From NCBI GenBank assembly GCA_028554755.1, contig JAPTOF010000005.1, positions 20,558,001 through 20,622,000 of the forward strand: 64,000 bases of DNA, given 5' to 3'. Shown piece after piece: positions 61,134 to 64,000 of the stretch. The notes below the pieces were generated by a model. The model did not search any database. It saw only the letters and a program-made list of their open reading frames with translations, and was not told the origin of the DNA. Both the position numbers and the translations under genes were made by a program. Every line of letters begins with the position of its first letter. Position 1 is the first letter of the stretch. Origin of the DNA: Cordia subcordata (taxonomy: Eukaryota; Streptophyta; Magnoliopsida; Boraginales; Cordiaceae).

Positions 61134-62687
61134 ATGTATAAAGCGCTTGGTAAGCTTCATCGGTTAATATACCGTGCACGCATATCAAGCTATGTGAAGA
61201 GTGGTCTAATTGGGGAAGCAATCCAAGTGTTCGACGAAATGACTCAATCGGATTGCAGGGTGTTCAGCATTGATTATAACCGATTCATTGGGGTATTGAT
61301 TCACCATTCGCGGTTTCAATTAGCTGAGCAATATTATAATGATATGCAATCCAAAGGGTTCTCGTTGGATCCTTTCACATTTTCGAGGTTCATTTCTGGG
61401 TTGTGTCAAGTTAGGAACTTGGAGATGATTCATAGGATTTTGAATGACATGGATAGGTTAGGAGTGGTCCCGGATATTTGGGCTTATAATTTATACTTGG
61501 AATTTTTGTGTAGTGAGAGTTTGGTTGATATGGCATTAGAGGTGTTAAGAGTAATGGGAGAGAAATGGAGGGAGGCAGATGTAGTTAGTTATACAATAGT
61601 CATTAGTGGTTTGTTTAGAGTTGGACGGTTAGATGATGCTGTTGAAATGTGGAACGTGATGATTAGGAAAGGTTGCACGCCGGATAGTAAGGCATGCAGG
61701 GCACTTGTTTTGGGTTTATGTGAGAATAAGAAAGTTGATTTGGCTTATGAGCTTACGCTGGGTGTTATGAAGGATAAGGTGAAGTTCAGTGTGGAAATAT
61801 ATAATACACTGATACACGGGTTTTGTCAAGTAGGTAGGATTGATAAAGCACAAGCAATTAAGACATTCATGAAGAGGAATGGGTGTGAGCCTGATTTGGT
61901 TACTTACAATGTGCTGTTGGATTATTGTTGTAATGAGCTTATGTTTGAGGAGGCAGAGAAGTTGGTCGAGAAGATAAAGAAAAGTGGGATGGAGCCTGAT
62001 GTTTACAGTTATAATCAGCTTCTTAAGGGTCTCTGTAAAGCAAAAAGAGTAGATAAGGCTTATCTGTTGATGATGAATAAGATGGAAGCCAAAGGCTTGG
62101 TTGATGTTGTCTCTTATAATACTATTATTAAAACACTCTGTGAGGAGCGTCGCATCAACAAGGCTCACAAGTTATTAGAGGAGATGGGCCGAAAGGGGAT
62201 AGTTCCTGATGTTGTAACTTTCACAATTCTTATAGAGGCATTTCTAAGAGAAGGCAGTTCCAGTGCAGCCAAGAAGCTTCTTGACCAGATGACAAAATTA
62301 GGCCTCTTACCTGATCGTGTACTCTATACTACCATTGTTGACCACTTGTGCAAAACTGGTAGGATTGAGATGGCTTACAACATTTTCCATGACATATTAG
62401 AGCAAGGAATTGTCCCTGATGTAGTTTCCTACAATGCCCTCATTGGTGGATTCTGCAAGGCTTTTAGAGTTAGTGAGGCCATGCATCTGTACGAGGAGAT
62501 GCAAACTAGAGGGTTGTATCCAGATGAAATTACCTTCAAGTTGATCATTGGTGGTCTGATAAGAGAGAAGAAGCTCCAGTTGGCTTGTCAAGTCTGGGAT
62601 CAAATGATGGAGAAGGGTTTTACCCTTGACAGAGATTTAGCTGAGACTCTTGTCAATGCCATACCTCCAGTGGAACTTCCTGGATGA
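61134..62687 (+). CDS. Pentatricopeptide-repeat protein, P-type, intronless
   Basis: RNA-binding PPR protein of 517 residues in one exon, expected in mitochondria or plastids. It consists almost wholly of P-class 35-residue repeats, visible as periodic GxxPDxxTYNxLIxGxCxxG units such as GCEPDLVTYNVLLDYCC, GMEPDVYSYNQLLKGLCKA and GIVPDVVSYNALIGGFCKA; about 13 repeats. It ends GFTLDRDLAETLVNAIPPVE with no E, DYW or PLS extension, so an editing function is not indicated. The N-terminus MYKALGKLHRLIYRARISS is basic. The ORF is open upstream of this ATG but has no earlier in-frame ATG in the last ~50 bp. Length and sequence resemble what I recall of Arabidopsis At1g13040 (also about 517 aa), the neighbour of coilin there. 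Confidence 0.94.
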   Translation: MYKALGKLHRLIYRARISSYVKSGLIGEAIQVFDEMTQSDCRVFSIDYNRFIGVLIHHSRFQLAEQYYNDMQSKGFSLDPFTFSRFISGLCQVRNLEMIHRILNDMDRLGVVPDIWAYNLYLEFLCSESLVDMALEVLRVMGEKWREADVVSYTIVISGLFRVGRLDDAVEMWNVMIRKGCTPDSKACRALVLGLCENKKVDLAYELTLGVMKDKVKFSVEIYNTLIHGFCQVGRIDKAQAIKTFMKRNGCEPDLVTYNVLLDYCCNELMFEEAEKLVEKIKKSGMEPDVYSYNQLLKGLCKAKRVDKAYLLMMNKMEAKGLVDVVSYNTIIKTLCEERRINKAHKLLEEMGRKGIVPDVVTFTILIEAFLREGSSSAAKKLLDQMTKLGLLPDRVLYTTIVDHLCKTGRIEMAYNIFHDILEQGIVPDVVSYNALIGGFCKAFRVSEAMHLYEEMQTRGLYPDEITFKLIIGGLIREKKLQLACQVWDQMMEKGFTLDRDLAETLVNAIPPVELPG

Positions 62688-64000
62688 ATACCTCAAATGG
62701 TTTGTATCCCAATTTATGCATCAAGTTATTTTTTCGTAGCATATGTTTGCAGTGTTGTTCTCATGTTAAAATTCCTTATTTCAGACAGACTATATACACT
62801 CTTGATTCTGGCAAGCTTCTATATGGAAAAGGTGAACATGACTTATATTTAAAGGAGGAAGCGATGTGCATCACTTGACAATGTGGTGAACTTCAATTCA
62901 TTGGCATGAAAGTTTCTGGTTCAATGGCTGCAGTCCTTCATTTGGACTAAGGTTTTTCAGTTGGTTGTTGGAGCTCTTACTCACATATCAGAGAGATCAA
63001 TCAGGTTTTCCTATTTACTTACTAAAATTTTAACAGGCTACTGCTCCAATCTCTGCAATTTGTTCATTGCTTATGTGAAGGATAAAACTAAAAGACTAGA
63101 ATGGAAGTATGTTGGATTTATATCTCTCCATGTGCATTTATATATTTGTGCTGCATTTGGATTAGTCTATCCTCAACTTATTGATTTCTAAGAGAACTTT
63201 GGAATATATTAGATTTTTTGGGCACTTGTGTAGAAAGAATTGGGTGCATTTTCTATGGTGTTTTGGATAGTACCTAAGTAAGTGCAGTTGATATATCGTG
63301 CTACCCACCCTCCTTTTGTGTCTGGCTTTTAGTGAGGAGATTGAATGTGGGGAAAATCACTTATCTTTTGCTTTTATTACTTGTTTTCTTGGATTATTGT
63401 GCTCATCCAAGCTTTTTTTTTTACTTTGATAAATCCTTGATGATCTAAGGCACGTAATTGGAGTTGAGAAGCTTAAGAATCTGTTTGCTGTCTCTTTCAT
63501 TGCATTAAGTGGCTCTCATGATTTGGTTATTTAAGCAATTGAAGGAAAAATGAAACATTTGATCACATTTTATCTCTTTTCTCTCTTAACAGTGAGGTTG
63601 AAGTGATTCAGTCAGTCAGTCAGCAAATGGCTGATAATCTGTTATTTTAATCTTTAGTCCTGCAGGTGGAAGACCAGTTGCTGTGCAGAATCAGATGGCA
63701 ATGAAACCCAGCCCAGCCCCTTGGAGAAAGGTTACATGATTATTTCCATTTATGCCTGCAGAGGAAACTTGAACCACGGGAAGGAATTCAGGTCTGGCTA
63801 GGGTTGCTCTTTTTGTATTTGCATCTCCTACTGCGTGTGCCTGTATGAGTGAATACGGATATACGTTATAAGCGGAAATATTTGAACTCAATCATATTAT
63901 GGCTGTATGCAATTTTTCAGATAGTTCTGGCGCAACTTGTTCAAGACAAGAAGGCCATCAGCGAGAGAATTCGTGAATACATCCATACCATGTCATGGTG
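62688..64000. other. PPR 3' region and unassigned window end
   Basis: The first few hundred bases are likely PPR 3' UTR. At 63922-64000 a good acceptor (tttttcag) precedes an open stretch reading IVLAQLVQDKKAISERIREY and on to the window edge. This could be an exon of a further gene or of a non-coding transcript; I do not recognise it. Confidence 0.35.

Noticed and set aside
61716..62168. 150-residue open frame antisense to the PPR gene
   Set aside because: It lies entirely inside the PPR coding exon on the other strand and has no family resemblance; the PPR repeat periodicity explains the open frame.

Overview
This is nuclear DNA from a plant, most likely a eudicot. It is AT-rich, with intron-containing genes, short degenerate introns, plant SINEs, MITEs and a TRIM element. 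Every multi-exon gene except the edge-cut gene A could be threaded by hand through GT-AG or GC-AG splice sites with the reading frame preserved, apart from one real frameshift. The species cannot be named from this sequence. No rRNA, tRNA or CRISPR was seen.

Layout. From 1 to 25 kb, on the minus strand, lies a tandem array of five GDSL esterase/lipase genes with the same five-exon plan. Gene A is cut by the window edge. Gene B (3.5-7.2 kb) is broken by a 7-bp insertion and several conserved-site changes. Genes C (9.3-14.0 kb), D (15.6-20.1 kb) and the divergent E (21.9-25.0 kb) are intact. Their introns and spacers hold many nested transposon remnants. From 26.6 to 31.5 kb (minus) is translation initiation factor eIF4B. 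From 35.5 to 40.2 kb (minus) is a 14-exon GH27 glycosidase resembling the APSE beta-L-arabinopyranosidase/alpha-galactosidase. From 43.6 to 48.5 kb (minus) is an 11-exon Golgi-type O-fucosyltransferase-like protein. From 51.9 to 59.2 kb (plus) is a 16-exon coilin, the Cajal-body scaffold. From 61.1 to 62.7 kb (plus) is an intronless pentatricopeptide-repeat gene.

The genes do not form a pathway. They are a collinear housekeeping block. From memory of Arabidopsis gene order, O-fucosyltransferase, APSE, eIF4B and GDSL sit together on chromosome 3 (around At3g26370-26430), and eIF4B, coilin and PPR sit together on chromosome 1 (At1g13020-13040). The window would then keep in one piece a segment that Arabidopsis split after genome duplication.

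The most interesting structures are: a PIF/Harbinger-like MITE inserted into another copy of itself with perfect target duplications; a Mutator-like TIR element with a strongly G-rich transcript strand nested in another TIR element inside gene D; a tandem exon duplication in coilin; two consecutive GC-AG introns in the glycosidase; a SINE with a 16-bp target duplication; and a TRIM element with 156-bp LTRs. I found no sign of an entirely new biological system. Coordinates were read by eye and may be off by one or two bases at some splice sites.
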